NCBI RefSeq assembly: GCF_014836905.1
Contig: NZ_JACSPZ010000004.1
Location: forward strand, 124,001 to 188,000
Direction of reading: 5' to 3'
Source: Solibacillus faecavium
Lineage (GTDB): Bacteria > Bacillota > Bacilli > Bacillales_A > Planococcaceae
DNA: 64,000 nucleotides
Shown here: piece by piece, positions 53,997 to 62,606 of the stretch
Layout of the letters: every line of letters starts with the position of its first letter
Numbering within the stretch: the stretch's first letter is position 1
Notes under the pieces: generated by a model
Told to the model about the DNA's origin: nothing
What the model saw: only the letters and a program-made list of their open reading frames with translations
The model's database searches: none
Program-made: the position numbers and the translations under genes

Positions 53997-54248
53997 CTAG
54001 GCTGTTTTGCTATAAATCTTGTTAATTAGCATTTGAAATTCCTTGTCTGATCCATACACCAATAAATCAATAGAGACTGCGTACACTTTGCACATCTTGG
54101 CGACAAACTCGATATTTGGTTTACAAGTTCCTGCTTCAACTCGCCAAATTTGGTTAGCTGAGTAATTAATTTGAAAAGCAACATCCTCAGCAGTTATGTC
54201 TAATGCGTTGCGTAATAATTTAAGCCGTTTTGCGATTTGCTCGATCAT
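53997..54248 (-). CDS. XRE-family helix-turn-helix protein
   Basis: 83 residues. Helix-turn-helix RLKLLRNALDITAEDVAFQINYSANQIWRVEAGTCKPNIEFVAKM spans almost the whole protein; Cro/CI-like. Overlaps the upstream small gene by 29 bases. Probably a regulator within the early operon. Confidence 0.78.
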   Translation of the reverse strand: MIEQIAKRLKLLRNALDITAEDVAFQINYSANQIWRVEAGTCKPNIEFVAKMCKVYAVSIDLLVYGSDKEFQMLINKIYSKTA

Positions 54249-54399
54249 GTTGCATCACCTCATCAATCGTTACTTGATTGCGCTCAAATTCAGCGTCTGT
54301 TAACTCTTGCTGATGTTTTTTGAAGCAAACTGGACCAAAGCCTAGTTCCAAGCTTTTGCTTGTTTTTAGCTGCCTGTTGCAGCGTCCGCATAGTTGCAT
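54220..54399 (-). CDS. DUF6011-like small zinc-binding protein
   Basis: 59 residues: MQLCGRCNRQLKTSKSLELG, FGPVCFKKHQQELTDAEFER, then a polar tail. The CGRCxRxLK..GxGPVCxKK pattern is typical of DUF6011 phage proteins. Its ATG shares a base with the dUTPase stop (TAATG); GGAGAGTGG lies upstream. Confidence 0.7.
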   Translation of the reverse strand: MQLCGRCNRQLKTSKSLELGFGPVCFKKHQQELTDAEFERNQVTIDEVMQHDRANRKTA

Positions 54400-54905
54400 T
54401 AATAACCACTCTCCTGACGTTCGTGGTTGATTCGATTTTTAGCGAAGTAAGCTTGTTCAACTTCGTCCCACGTGAAGCCTAGCTTTTCTGTTAAAATTGC
54501 AAATGTCGTGAGAACATCCCGATATCCTTCATCGATTTCATCGTACTCCCATAAACGAATGAAGTATGATGTTAGCGACAAGATTTGTGACGTAATGTCA
54601 TCGTATACAAGGCCATTTCTTTCACTATCTCCTTCTGGATAAATAATAAGTGGACCACGATGGTGCAATTGGTTTCCGATAACCAGGATAAAACTTAGTA
54701 CATCCGCAATTTCATCTAGCAATCCTTCTTTTGGTTGCTTATTCACCTTCCAATCTTTAAAACCGCCCCATTCATTGGACATTTCACCGATCTCTGTAAT
54801 AACTGCTAAAATCATATTTTTTAAATTAACTTCTTCTAGATTTTGTTTAGTAAGAATAAGAGCATCTAATTCTGCCTGCGTCTCAAATAATTTTTGTAAG
54901 TTCAT
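54399..54905 (-). CDS. Dimeric dUTPase (dUTPase_2 family)
   Basis: 168 residues, all-alpha NTP pyrophosphatase. ITEIGEMSNEWGGFKDWK and LLDEIADVLSFILVIGN are the paired metal-binding motifs of dimeric dUTPases; the rest is helical. Removes dUTP and supplies dUMP during phage replication. Confidence 0.87.
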   Translation of the reverse strand: MNLQKLFETQAELDALILTKQNLEEVNLKNMILAVITEIGEMSNEWGGFKDWKVNKQPKEGLLDEIADVLSFILVIGNQLHHRGPLIIYPEGDSERNGLVYDDITSQILSLTSYFIRLWEYDEIDEGYRDVLTTFAILTEKLGFTWDEVEQAYFAKNRINHERQESGY

Positions 54906-54907
54906 CC

Positions 54908-55300
54908 TTACACCCCCATTAACTGCGCATAAGCAGCTTCATATTCCCTTGCAAACAGCTCTCGCTCGTTCACTGGCTTGTACATCGGTACAACCTTGCA
55001 ACGCTTCACAATCTCTTGATAAATTGCTCGCTGTACATCCTCATGCGCTACAACACTAAATACTGAACCACACATCATTTGTCCTGATGCAAATAGGGAT
55101 TGATCCGTATAAACTACGAAATCGATTGAACGAACAATATTTTGGAATCTCCCATCATGGCTCATTTTCAGTGCCAATGGTTGTATTGACTGAATTACGT
55201 TCCCGCGGTATTCAAACTGGATGCCTCCTGCTGGAATTTCAATGACTTTATGGTCTTGATTTTCGAAGATTGCGTCTATTTTTAAGAATGCTAGCTTCAT
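54908..55300 (-). CDS. Hypothetical phage protein
   Basis: About 130 residues, alpha/beta (KLAFLKIDAIFENQDHKVIEIPAGGIQFEYRGNVI). Not recognised. ATG 55300 is eight bases after GGGGGC; ATG 55306 is too close to it. Confidence 0.62.
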   Translation of the reverse strand: MKLAFLKIDAIFENQDHKVIEIPAGGIQFEYRGNVIQSIQPLALKMSHDGRFQNIVRSIDFVVYTDQSLFASGQMMCGSVFSVVAHEDVQRAIYQEIVKRCKVVPMYKPVNERELFAREYEAAYAQLMGV

Positions 55301-55318
55301 TCTCATTGCCCCCTTTGT

Positions 55319-55657
55319 TTAATATTCTGTGCTTGCAATAAATCCTGGATAAGAATGAGGATTCTTACGAATAACCCAATCGAAAGTTACAAAATAACAA
55401 TCACCAAATGGTGAATCTGGATGATGTTCAAAACCTTCATTTTCCATTTCCTTCACATCCACATCAGATGTTTCCCAGTACATTTTGTCTGTTAACGGAA
55501 TCTCGCCATTTTCTTCAAGTGATTCAATAAGTTCATCCATCGGAACTCCTGTATTTTTGTGATAAAACTCTAATGCCTGTTCCTCCGAATAGTGTGCTAC
55601 CCATTGGAAATCATCCATGCGAAAAACTTTCATTTGCTTTGTTTCAACTGTGTTCAT
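55319..55657 (-). CDS. Hypothetical acidic phage protein
   Basis: About 112 residues (KVFRMDDFQWVAHYSEEQALEFYHKNTGVPMDELIESLEENGEIPL), acidic, tryptophan/tyrosine rich. Family unknown. ATG at 55657 after GAAGGGAG. Confidence 0.62.
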   Translation of the reverse strand: MNTVETKQMKVFRMDDFQWVAHYSEEQALEFYHKNTGVPMDELIESLEENGEIPLTDKMYWETSDVDVKEMENEGFEHHPDSPFGDCYFVTFDWVIRKNPHSYPGFIASTEY

Positions 55658-55685
55658 TTTACTTACTCCCTTCAAATTGGTTAGT

Positions 55686-55880
55686 TTATGCTGCTTGCTC
55701 CCCTAAACCGTCACCCCAACGGTCGAAATAATGACACGCTTCCTCTATTGTTTTAAAGCCCTTAACCTTTTGCAATTGATGCATCCAACGATGGAAATCT
55801 GTTTTAAAATGTTCATGGCCATATTTGTGATAGCTGACACCGTTTAGCACGAGCATATCGAGTACGAATTGTTCATTCAT
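55686..55880 (-). CDS. Hypothetical small phage protein
   Basis: About 64 residues, helical (NEQFVLDMLVLNGVSYHKYGHEHFKTDFHRWMHQLQKVKGF). GGAGAG eight bases before the ATG at 55880; start overlaps the previous stop. No family recognised. Confidence 0.58.
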   Translation of the reverse strand: MNEQFVLDMLVLNGVSYHKYGHEHFKTDFHRWMHQLQKVKGFKTIEEACHYFDRWGDGLGEQAA

Positions 55881-56167
55881 CCAATCCACTCTCCTTTCTC
55901 GTTATTCAAAATCATTTGGACAATACGAGGTATATTTTCGTAAACTTCGCTAGGTGAGCCGTAGCGCCATAATTCACGAACATGTATTAGCTCTTCACGT
56001 AATCGCTCAATCTCTATTCGTGCTTTCGCCTCAGCCAATTCAACCCCATCTAATTTCTCCAGCTGCTTATTTTTATCATCCAAGATACGGTCAATTGCCT
56101 CGGCTAACTGCGGATCCATTGAATGTAAGTTGTTATTAAAAATCGTGTAGGCTTCAGTTAGTTTCAT
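55877..56167 (-). CDS. Hypothetical helical phage protein
   Basis: 96 residues, mostly helical with coiled-coil character (AIDRILDDKNKQLEKLDGVELAEAKARIEIERLREELIHVRELW). The start overlaps the previous gene stop by four bases (ATGA). Role unknown. Confidence 0.62.
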   Translation of the reverse strand: MKLTEAYTIFNNNLHSMDPQLAEAIDRILDDKNKQLEKLDGVELAEAKARIEIERLREELIHVRELWRYGSPSEVYENIPRIVQMILNNEKGEWIG

Positions 56168-56559
56168 TTGCTCGACTCCAATTCCTTGTGTATTTCAGCT
56201 AACCGCTGCTTGCAACGTGAAATTTCCTCCTGGTCTCCCTGCTGCATAGCATCATATAAACTAGCAAGCTCATAATCTAATTCCAGTTCAAGCACTAGCT
56301 TGTCCGATTCCTTTGGTAGCGGTGCAATGTTAACTGTTCGAATAGCCGTTTTTGGTTCCTGGTCTACCTCACAACCATATTTAAGCGCATGACTTAAAGT
56401 AGTAACCGATAACTCATTAAGAGCATTCCACTGTGACCATTCGTGCCCGTTATTTATTACGTTTTGATGCATTTTGACTAAAAAGTCAGCATCTCCGTAA
56501 TGACTAAGCGCTTTGTTGATGGCATCGATTTGTGACTGAGTGAGTTTCATCTTTTCCAT
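56164..56559 (-). CDS. Hypothetical phage protein
   Basis: About 131 residues (KMKLTQSQIDAINKALSHYGDADFLVKMHQNVINNGHEWSQWNALNEL), then an acidic coiled C-terminus (LYDAMQQGDQEEISRCKQRLAEIHKEL). The ATG at 56559 follows GGAGG; function unknown. Confidence 0.6.
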   Translation of the reverse strand: MEKMKLTQSQIDAINKALSHYGDADFLVKMHQNVINNGHEWSQWNALNELSVTTLSHALKYGCEVDQEPKTAIRTVNIAPLPKESDKLVLELELDYELASLYDAMQQGDQEEISRCKQRLAEIHKELESSK

Positions 56560-56581
56560 ATAAGCCTCCATTCAAGAGCGC

Positions 56582-57529
56582 CTAAGCGCCCTCATTTTGT
56601 CCAAATAATAGATTTTCAAATTCACGGTTTTCCTGTTCAGCTTCTTCATCACGAACGGATTCTTCCGGCATCAGTACCTCATAGCACATTTTCTTCACCC
56701 GACTGGCGATAATACCTTTAGGGAAGTGTTCCTTTAATTCATCGATTGTTTTGTTAGATGTAATGATAGTTACAGCACCCTTGTCCATGCGATGATCTAA
56801 AATGCGTCCAATTAAATCCTCGGTAAAATCCTTTTCGGTGCTCACAGCTAAGTCGTCTATGATTAATACATCTACATTACGGAATGCTCGCAATACATCT
56901 TCTTCCGTACTCTCGGAATCTTTTTTATACGTTTTCCGAACCTGAGGCGAAATGTCTGTAGCCTTTAAGAACAACACGCTTTGTTTATGCAATTTGATTA
57001 ATCCATTTGCGATGCTGCTAGCTAATCGTGTTTTGCCACTGCCTTTTGTAGTGCTGTATAAATAGAGTCCATTTTTCTTGAAGGTTAAAAGCTCTTTGTA
57101 TTTCTCCACGTAATTAATGGCCATTTGCTTAGCAATTCGTGCAGCTGTTTTGCTTTCTGCTTTTTTATAGCAATCAATCCCGAACCCATGTACTTTTGCT
57201 TTGCTGTACTTAACTGGAACACCTGACGAAGTTACTTTGCGTTCAAATTCAGATTGATCTACACATTTACATTTTTCCGTCCACTCAATTTCGTGGTCTT
57301 TCATGTAATATTTTGTAGGGTTTTCAATGGCATCTGCTTTTTTCGTCCAGTTAATAAAATGCAAAACACCACCACCGTCACATTCAGCAAAAGCACATTT
57401 CTCATTAGGAACCGTTTGTAGTTGAATCCCCATCTGACTGTAAGAAGCCTTTGAGGCGTTCAGTCTGTTGGCGAAGTCGCTCCTCTGCATCAACTCTTGT
57501 AGAGCCTTGTTGTCTTGGAATGCCTCCAT
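56582..57529 (-). CDS. DnaC/DnaI-like helicase loader ATPase
   Basis: About 315 residues. An N-terminal Cys segment (CAFAECDGGGVLHF ... EKCKCV) that may bind zinc, then an AAA+ domain: Walker A STTKGSGKTRLASSIANGL, Walker B NVDVLIIDDLAVSTEKDF, sensor TIITSNKTIDEL. Loads the replicative helicase at the phage origin. Its first 125 bases overlap the initiator gene in another frame; ATG 57529 chosen with AAAGGTGG upstream. Confidence 0.87.
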   Translation of the reverse strand: MEAFQDNKALQELMQRSDFANRLNASKASYSQMGIQLQTVPNEKCAFAECDGGGVLHFINWTKKADAIENPTKYYMKDHEIEWTEKCKCVDQSEFERKVTSSGVPVKYSKAKVHGFGIDCYKKAESKTAARIAKQMAINYVEKYKELLTFKKNGLYLYSTTKGSGKTRLASSIANGLIKLHKQSVLFLKATDISPQVRKTYKKDSESTEEDVLRAFRNVDVLIIDDLAVSTEKDFTEDLIGRILDHRMDKGAVTIITSNKTIDELKEHFPKGIIASRVKKMCYEVLMPEESVRDEEAEQENREFENLLFGQNEGA

Positions 57530-58256
57530 TTGATTTGCCACCTTTCGACTCTATTTTTTGCTGCCAATCTGCATAAGTTTTTACGTTAAATTCAAGGCGC
57601 CAGTTATCTAAGATTCCGAGAATGTATTTAAATGACCGTGCACTCGATGCGCCAGCTTTTATGGCTTCTAAAATTAATGCTGGTTCATAGATCTCCATAG
57701 CTTCATCAATTGCCTGGCAATCTCTGAAAGTAGCAACACGAACATTACTTTCATAGAGCTGTTTGATTTCTAAAAAGTTTGGATCCGATAAGACTGACGA
57801 CTGTCTGTCTTTGTCTTTATTTGTATTATTAGATGTATTATTAAGACCTGTATTATTATCCTTCGCCTTTTCCGAAGGGGGGGCTTCGACATCCCGAATA
57901 CCCCCTTCGACTTTCCGAATAGGGTCTTCGGTTTTCCGAACACCTTCATTGAAAGTTTCGTGAGCGTAATTCACTCGAATAATTCGTCGTTCAACTTGTT
58001 TACTGTTTTCCTTGTAAATTTGCTGTATCGTAATTAAGCCTTTTTCTTTAAGTTTGTTAATGACTTCTGAACAACGGCTTTTACTAAGTTGGAATAGCTT
58101 GCCAAAATGTTCATTAGAAGCAAAACAACCTTGCTCATTGTCTAAACTTTTTATTTCAACAAGAAAGATTTTTTCTTGCATTGTTAATGTTTCTGAAAGC
58201 CAAATATTAGCTGGAATCCATATGCCCTCGAATCGCCTGTTGTATTGTTCAGCCAT
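57405..58256 (-). CDS. Phage replication initiator (winged helix plus DnaD-like domain)
   Basis: 283 residues. N-terminal winged helix (FEGIWIPANIWLSETLTMQEKIFLVEIKSLDNEQGCFASNEHFGKLFQLSKSRCSEVINKL), a low-complexity linker (115-150, VRKTEDPIRKVEGG and NNTGLNNTSNNTNKDKD) and a DnaD-like C-terminal domain (IDEAMEIYEPALILEAIKAGASSARSFKYILGILDNW). The linker DNA holds iterons plus an AT-rich stretch, so this gene both encodes the initiator and contains the origin. AGGAGGGCTAGGGCA before the ATG. Confidence 0.87.
   Translation of the reverse strand: MAEQYNRRFEGIWIPANIWLSETLTMQEKIFLVEIKSLDNEQGCFASNEHFGKLFQLSKSRCSEVINKLKEKGLITIQQIYKENSKQVERRIIRVNYAHETFNEGVRKTEDPIRKVEGGIRDVEAPPSEKAKDNNTGLNNTSNNTNKDKDRQSSVLSDPNFLEIKQLYESNVRVATFRDCQAIDEAMEIYEPALILEAIKAGASSARSFKYILGILDNWRLEFNVKTYADWQQKIESKGGKSNGGIPRQQGSTRVDAEERLRQQTERLKGFLQSDGDSTTNGS
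57810..57940. other. Putative phage replication origin (iterons plus AT-rich element)
   Basis: Four dyad repeats start at 57862, 57885, 57906 and 57927 (spacing 23, 21, 21 bases): TTCGCCTTTTCCGAA, TTCGACATCCCGAA, TTCGACTTTCCGAA, TTCGGTTTTCCGAA. A strongly AT-rich stretch (57810-57860) lies on one side. Iterons within the initiator gene and an AT-rich unwinding region match lambda O-type origins. Confidence 0.7.
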
Positions 58257-58269
58257 TGCCCTAGCCCTC

Positions 58270-58971
58270 CTATGGAATGTAAATTAATTTGCCCGTTGCC
58301 CTTGCGACTGTGTTAAATATCCGTTCCACATTGCTGTTTGAATCCGATAAATGCAGCAAGTGGATTTCTTCAACTTTCGATAAATCATTTGCTTTAAAAA
58401 ATTCGATTAAGTTTTCCAGTGAAAAGTGAGAGCGCATCACACGTTTTCGCATAACTGGATGTGTGCGGCCACTTTCAACATTTTCATCAAGTGTCTGCTG
58501 ATCGTAGTTACACTCAATCATCAAATGTGTTAATCCACTAAACTTGTATTTGATATAGTAGGTGTCTGTTGCAAACAAGAGCTTGTCCCCGTTATCCGAC
58601 TGCAGAAGGAATCCAAGTGGCTCATTTACGTCGTGCTGCACATCGAATGGAAGTACGGTCCATGTGCCAATTCGGAACTGTTCCTTGCTTTTAATGATGC
58701 GAATTTGCGCATTATCTAAACCCATGCCGTCTTTTGTGCCCTGAGACATATAAATTGTCATGCCACGCTTTAAACAGCCTTCAACGCCCTTGCAGTGGTC
58801 CATATGTTCATGCGATACCAGGACACCAGCTATTTCAGAAGTTTTAAAATCTAGTCCCTGTTGTATTGCTTTAAAGCTTATCCCCGCTTCTAACAGTAAG
58901 GCTGTACTGCCATCACTTACGCGATAGCAGTTGCCTTTTGAACCTGTTGCTAATGTTTGAATTTCAATCAT
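58270..58971 (-). CDS. MBL-fold metallohydrolase (YycJ/phage recombination-associated)
   Basis: 233 residues. ATGSKGNCYRV opening, the metal motif VLVSHEHMDHCKGVEG (HxHxDH), FATDTYYIKYKF and HLLHLSDSNS match YycJ-like MBL nucleases. It is encoded directly after recT; in several Firmicutes phages an MBL gene accompanies RecT. I infer a 5'-3' exonuclease role, like RecE. Confidence 0.82.
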   Translation of the reverse strand: MIEIQTLATGSKGNCYRVSDGSTALLLEAGISFKAIQQGLDFKTSEIAGVLVSHEHMDHCKGVEGCLKRGMTIYMSQGTKDGMGLDNAQIRIIKSKEQFRIGTWTVLPFDVQHDVNEPLGFLLQSDNGDKLLFATDTYYIKYKFSGLTHLMIECNYDQQTLDENVESGRTHPVMRKRVMRSHFSLENLIEFFKANDLSKVEEIHLLHLSDSNSNVERIFNTVARATGKLIYIP

Positions 58972-58973
58972 TT

Positions 58974-59909
58974 TTAGAACCCTGGATCATCATCTGGAAA
59001 TAGTTGTTCTTGCTGTTGTTCCTCAGCTACATCAATTACAGTTTCTTTAGCAGGCTTTTCTTTTTTCGTTTTTTCTACAGGTGCAACATCTATCAATTCT
59101 TGATTAGCATTCTCTTCGATTTCTTGTTGAACCGCTTGAATATCGCCCATAGCACGTGGTTCATCTTCAAATTCGTTCTCAGTTGTACGGTTAATTGCAT
59201 CAAGTAATAAATCACTATCATCAGAAGTGAATAAGAATGCTTTAGATGCTCGGTTAATTACCGTACGTTTTGCCATCTCCTGCGGATACTTATCTTGAAC
59301 AGATTTGTTATTTGACTGTGACCATGAAGTTAAAATTTCATCCATCGTCATTACTGTTAAAAACTGTCGACCATCCTCATGCTCTACAATGCAATATGCA
59401 CCTTCAATGTCCTCTTTCTTACCAGTAGCTGCCTTCCAATTAGCTTTATGTGATTTGAAAGCCAATCGACCTTTTTCGTCGTATTCAACTTCAAAATCTT
59501 CGCCTTTCCAAATAACATTGGCCCAAATATCTTTAATTCCAGTGAGGCGTTTAATTACTGCCTGCGTACCGTGATATGAACGTTGAAATTGTAACTTTCC
59601 GGCATAGTTGATAAAGTAACCTTGTTTTTTGGCAACTGATAAACCTTGAATCGCCATATCCTGAAGAGCAAATGCTACTGAATCTGGAAGAACCTGTTCA
59701 ATGATTGGTGTTTTATTTTTGAAGTCCACTGCTGTGAGTGTAAAGAATGCCGCTTGCACTGCGTTCTCTACTGAATAATTAGCCGGTAAACTGATTTGAC
59801 CTAGTTGTTGCATTTCTGTTAATCTAGCAGCTACTTGTGTAACTACTTCATTTGGTTTTTTCTTTGGTTGAACCACTTGATTATGTTGATTAGCTACGGC
59901 GTTTGTCAT
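58974..59909 (-). CDS. recT: RecT single-strand annealing protein
   Basis: 311 residues. RecT core: AVQAAFFTLTAVDFKNKTPIIEQVLPDSVAFALQDMAIQGLSVAKKQGYFINYAGKLQFQRSYHGTQAVIKRLTGIKDI, EGAYCIVEHEDGRQFLTVMTMDEI, MAKRTVINRASKAFL. The C-terminus is acidic and Gln-rich. Anneals complementary single strands in phage recombination. GGAGGATGTTAAGTA before the ATG. Confidence 0.94.
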   Translation of the reverse strand: MTNAVANQHNQVVQPKKKPNEVVTQVAARLTEMQQLGQISLPANYSVENAVQAAFFTLTAVDFKNKTPIIEQVLPDSVAFALQDMAIQGLSVAKKQGYFINYAGKLQFQRSYHGTQAVIKRLTGIKDIWANVIWKGEDFEVEYDEKGRLAFKSHKANWKAATGKKEDIEGAYCIVEHEDGRQFLTVMTMDEILTSWSQSNNKSVQDKYPQEMAKRTVINRASKAFLFTSDDSDLLLDAINRTTENEFEDEPRAMGDIQAVQQEIEENANQELIDVAPVEKTKKEKPAKETVIDVAEEQQQEQLFPDDDPGF

Positions 59910-60136
59910 TACTTAACATCCTCCTTTGTCACTTCTAAAAATCCGACTTTCGTCAATTCGTTGAGAGCATTTCGTAAATCCATTGCCTCTGCAATTGTCA
60001 TTGTTAGGTTTGGTGTATCTTCATGGAAAGGTAAAGCCATAATGATATAATTTGAGTTTTTACCAGAATTTTTTAATACAACGCAATCCTCTGAATCAAA
60101 AAATCCACCTGTAATCTGTACAGTTTTGATAGCCAT
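59909..60136 (-). CDS. Hypothetical small phage protein
   Basis: 75 residues, beta then helix (IKTVQITGGFFDSEDCVVLKNSG ... IAEAMDLRNALNELTKVG). Lies between the SbcC-like and recT genes with overlapping ends, so it may assist recombination. GGAGG precedes the ATG. Not recognised. Confidence 0.65.
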   Translation of the reverse strand: MAIKTVQITGGFFDSEDCVVLKNSGKNSNYIIMALPFHEDTPNLTMTIAEAMDLRNALNELTKVGFLEVTKEDVK

Positions 60137-60137
60137 A

Positions 60138-62165
60138 TTAGATAGCCTCCTTCAATTCAATAGGATCTAATTCAACGCGTAACTGCTTGTCCTTCTCGGA
60201 AACTACTAAGCTAATTAATTGAGCATCAACATCAATAAATTTCGTTACTGCCTCGGCATTATCTACAAAAATTGGTGCCAGGATGCCGTAATGCTCCGAT
60301 AATGTATTGATAATGTCTAAGCCTACATTGATTTTTGCCGCGTTATTTAAACCGCTGCCGTATGGTACGCCCTCATACAATGTTTCGCATACTTCGTTAA
60401 GGCCGCCGTTTACTTGTTCTTCGAATAATTTGAAGCGAGCATATTTAAACTTGCTGTTGATGCGCTCTGTAAGCATTTCAACTTTCTTACGAGTGAATGT
60501 TTCAATTAGGAATAAGTTGCCCTCTAGCACCTCATATTCAGCGGCTAAACGTTGTTGCTCTGCTTCCAACTCTGTAATTCGTTTACGTTGATTTTCAGCA
60601 TTGGCAAGTTGTCCCAATTCAGCGTTTATAGTGCGCCTTTCTTCCTCAAGCTGACGGATGTTTGCATCAATATCTGCAACAATTTCATTTGCATTCAATT
60701 TTGCTTTTGTAATTCCCTCATTAATAGAAGTGATTTGAGCTGTTAAATGTTTATACTGATCAGCTGTCGTCACATCAGGTACTGCTGATTGTGCATGCTG
60801 TAATCGCTCGTTAAATTTGGTAAGTTCTTTTTCTGCAGATGATAATTTTTCGTTTAGCTCCTCTGATTTAGAGATAATTACGGTAGCAAGTTTGTCATTA
60901 ATCGCTTGTACTTGTTCATTAAAATGTTCATTGTGGCTAGCTAACGATTTGCCCTTTGAAGAAATTTCAGCAAGTTTAGCCGTTTTATTTTCATTAAATT
61001 GTGCGAGCGCTTCTGCACGTGCTGATTCAAGCTGTTCAGCTGGCAAGGATTGTTTACAAGTTGGGCATTCGCAATTATCTTCATAAGTAAATTCCGTAGC
61101 TTTCACCTGTGCGTATTCTTTGCGTAATTCATTCATGATTTGTTCGTTGTTAGAAATTCCGTCCATCATTGTTTTAATTTCGCGTTCAGCATCATTTTTA
61201 TCCAAATCATTCATACGAATATCCGATTTAATGATTTGAACATTCCCCTGCAGCTCTTGAATACGAGTTTGAAGTTTATAAACCTCTTGCTTGCTATCAG
61301 TTTCAAATGTCCGCTTGAAGTCAGCCAACTGCATTTCAAGCTCTTTTAATTTATGCTGCATGTCCAATACTGCCGAACCGTTCGTGACATGGTAACGTTG
61401 GTCTTTTAGTCCGTTAATTTCCATTTCTAGTTTTTCTACTTTGGCTTTTAAAGCAGCATCATCCACTTGTACTTCTGGAATCATTTTATGGATCTCGTCA
61501 ATTCGCACTGGAATCTTTTCTAATTCATCATTAATGTGCTTTTTACGACTAGCTATAATCTTCTTCATATCCTCGATTGATTTTCCGCTAAGGACATCAT
61601 TTAATTTTGCTAATGTTGAATCTGATGCAATAACATCTTCATCTGAAATATCACCGCAAACGGCTAATAGAATGTTACGTCGTTCTTGCCATTTCACGTT
61701 TTCATTAAAGTAAGTTGGTGAAGTTAAAAGTTTGAACACGTCCTCTTGAACAATGGACTCAACCTTTGCGACATACTCTTTTTTGTTAACTGGCACATCA
61801 TCTACAAAGTGATCAGTTGTATAACCGCCAAATTCTTTGTGAGCTTGGCCACGTTTTTTTGTCCATTTTTCCTTGTAGATTTTTTTTAGTTGGACCTCGT
61901 TACCGTCGACCAAGAAAGTACCTTCAACTGTATGTTCTAGGTTATGAACTTTGAGACCTGAGCCGGTTAATGTTTGGAGTGCAAACTTAGAATCGTTGTT
62001 ACTGTCCTTGTCAAAAAGCAACCAAAGGAATGCATCAAATACTGTAGTTTTACCTGTGGCATTATCACCATAGATTCGAGCATTTTCACGTTTTAAATCC
62101 ACATCCAACTTACTAATGCCTTTAAAATTTCGTAATTTGATAAAGATTAATTCGATTTTCTTCAT
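60138..62165 (-). CDS. SbcC/Rad50-like AAA ATPase
   Basis: 675 residues. Walker A GDNATGKTTVFDAFLWLLF near residue 34, two long coiled coils (220-330, 385-560), a zinc hook CECPTCKQSLPAEQLE in the middle, and a C-terminal Walker B-like IFVDNAEAV in which Asn stands where Glu is usual. Shorter than bacterial SbcC. No SbcD-type nuclease gene is present; the MBL protein nearby may be its partner (inference). AGGAGG before the ATG. Confidence 0.85.
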   Translation of the reverse strand: MKKIELIFIKLRNFKGISKLDVDLKRENARIYGDNATGKTTVFDAFLWLLFDKDSNNDSKFALQTLTGSGLKVHNLEHTVEGTFLVDGNEVQLKKIYKEKWTKKRGQAHKEFGGYTTDHFVDDVPVNKKEYVAKVESIVQEDVFKLLTSPTYFNENVKWQERRNILLAVCGDISDEDVIASDSTLAKLNDVLSGKSIEDMKKIIASRKKHINDELEKIPVRIDEIHKMIPEVQVDDAALKAKVEKLEMEINGLKDQRYHVTNGSAVLDMQHKLKELEMQLADFKRTFETDSKQEVYKLQTRIQELQGNVQIIKSDIRMNDLDKNDAEREIKTMMDGISNNEQIMNELRKEYAQVKATEFTYEDNCECPTCKQSLPAEQLESARAEALAQFNENKTAKLAEISSKGKSLASHNEHFNEQVQAINDKLATVIISKSEELNEKLSSAEKELTKFNERLQHAQSAVPDVTTADQYKHLTAQITSINEGITKAKLNANEIVADIDANIRQLEEERRTINAELGQLANAENQRKRITELEAEQQRLAAEYEVLEGNLFLIETFTRKKVEMLTERINSKFKYARFKLFEEQVNGGLNEVCETLYEGVPYGSGLNNAAKINVGLDIINTLSEHYGILAPIFVDNAEAVTKFIDVDAQLISLVVSEKDKQLRVELDPIELKEAI

Positions 62166-62181
62166 ATAAATAAACCTCCTG

Positions 62182-62238
62182 TGATATAATTTCAGAAATA
62201 ATGTTTTTCAAGACCACTGTTGCTGCAGTGGTTTTTTT
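62182..62238 (+). ncRNA. Short plus-strand transcription unit C
   Basis: Extended -10 TGATATAAT (62182-62190) followed by a terminator ACCACTG / CAGTGGT with T7 (62213-62238). Predicted RNA about 42 nt, starting just upstream of the SbcC-like gene and running away from it. Confidence 0.5.
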
Positions 62239-62483
62239 CATGCCACGGTAGATTCGATTTCCAACATTACAAACACCCTTACATCGTCTACCATCGCTAA
62301 CACTTCTCGCATTTGGTCATGGTCTACAACTTGGCAATCGAAGCCGGTTAATTCTGTTGCATCCGATAAATGAACATTTGCTGTCGTATTGTCAAATTTC
62401 GTTGCTTCGATACCGATAATCGATTTAAATCCGTACTTTTCAATTACAGCTATAGCTAGTTTTATCTTTTCAATTGCTGACAT
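62238..62483 (-). CDS. Hypothetical small phage protein
   Basis: 81 residues, alpha/beta (SAIEKIKLAIAVIEKYGFKSIIGIEATKFDNTTANVHLSDATELTGF). Unknown family. GTAGGTGA precedes the ATG. First small gene of the recombination module. Confidence 0.62.
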   Translation of the reverse strand: MSAIEKIKLAIAVIEKYGFKSIIGIEATKFDNTTANVHLSDATELTGFDCQVVDHDQMREVLAMVDDVRVFVMLEIESTVA

Positions 62484-62512
62484 TCAATCACCTACTTTCC
62501 GACGGAATCCCA

Positions 62513-62593
62513 TCAAGCAACCCTCAATTCTCCATGAGGACCGGCTAACCAACCGATTGAGGACTGCTTGACGAGAGCGAGCTATGGGCTCGC
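62513..62593. repeat. Structured intergenic element (large dyad plus hairpin)
   Basis: Arms TCAAGCA-AC-CCTCAAT (62513-62528) and ATTGAGG-AC-TGCTTGA (62556-62571) pair except for a 2x2 bulge; the loop holds two more short complementary pairs. A separate hairpin GCGAGC / GCTCGC lies at 62577-62593. No T tract follows, so a plain terminator is unlikely. Confidence 0.5.
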
Positions 62594-62606
62594 AATGTCA
62601 ATTGAA

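Noticed and set aside
57862-57940. CRISPR-like spaced repeats
   Set aside because: Units are only 14-15 bases, spacing is 21-23 and they lie inside a coding gene; they fit iterons.
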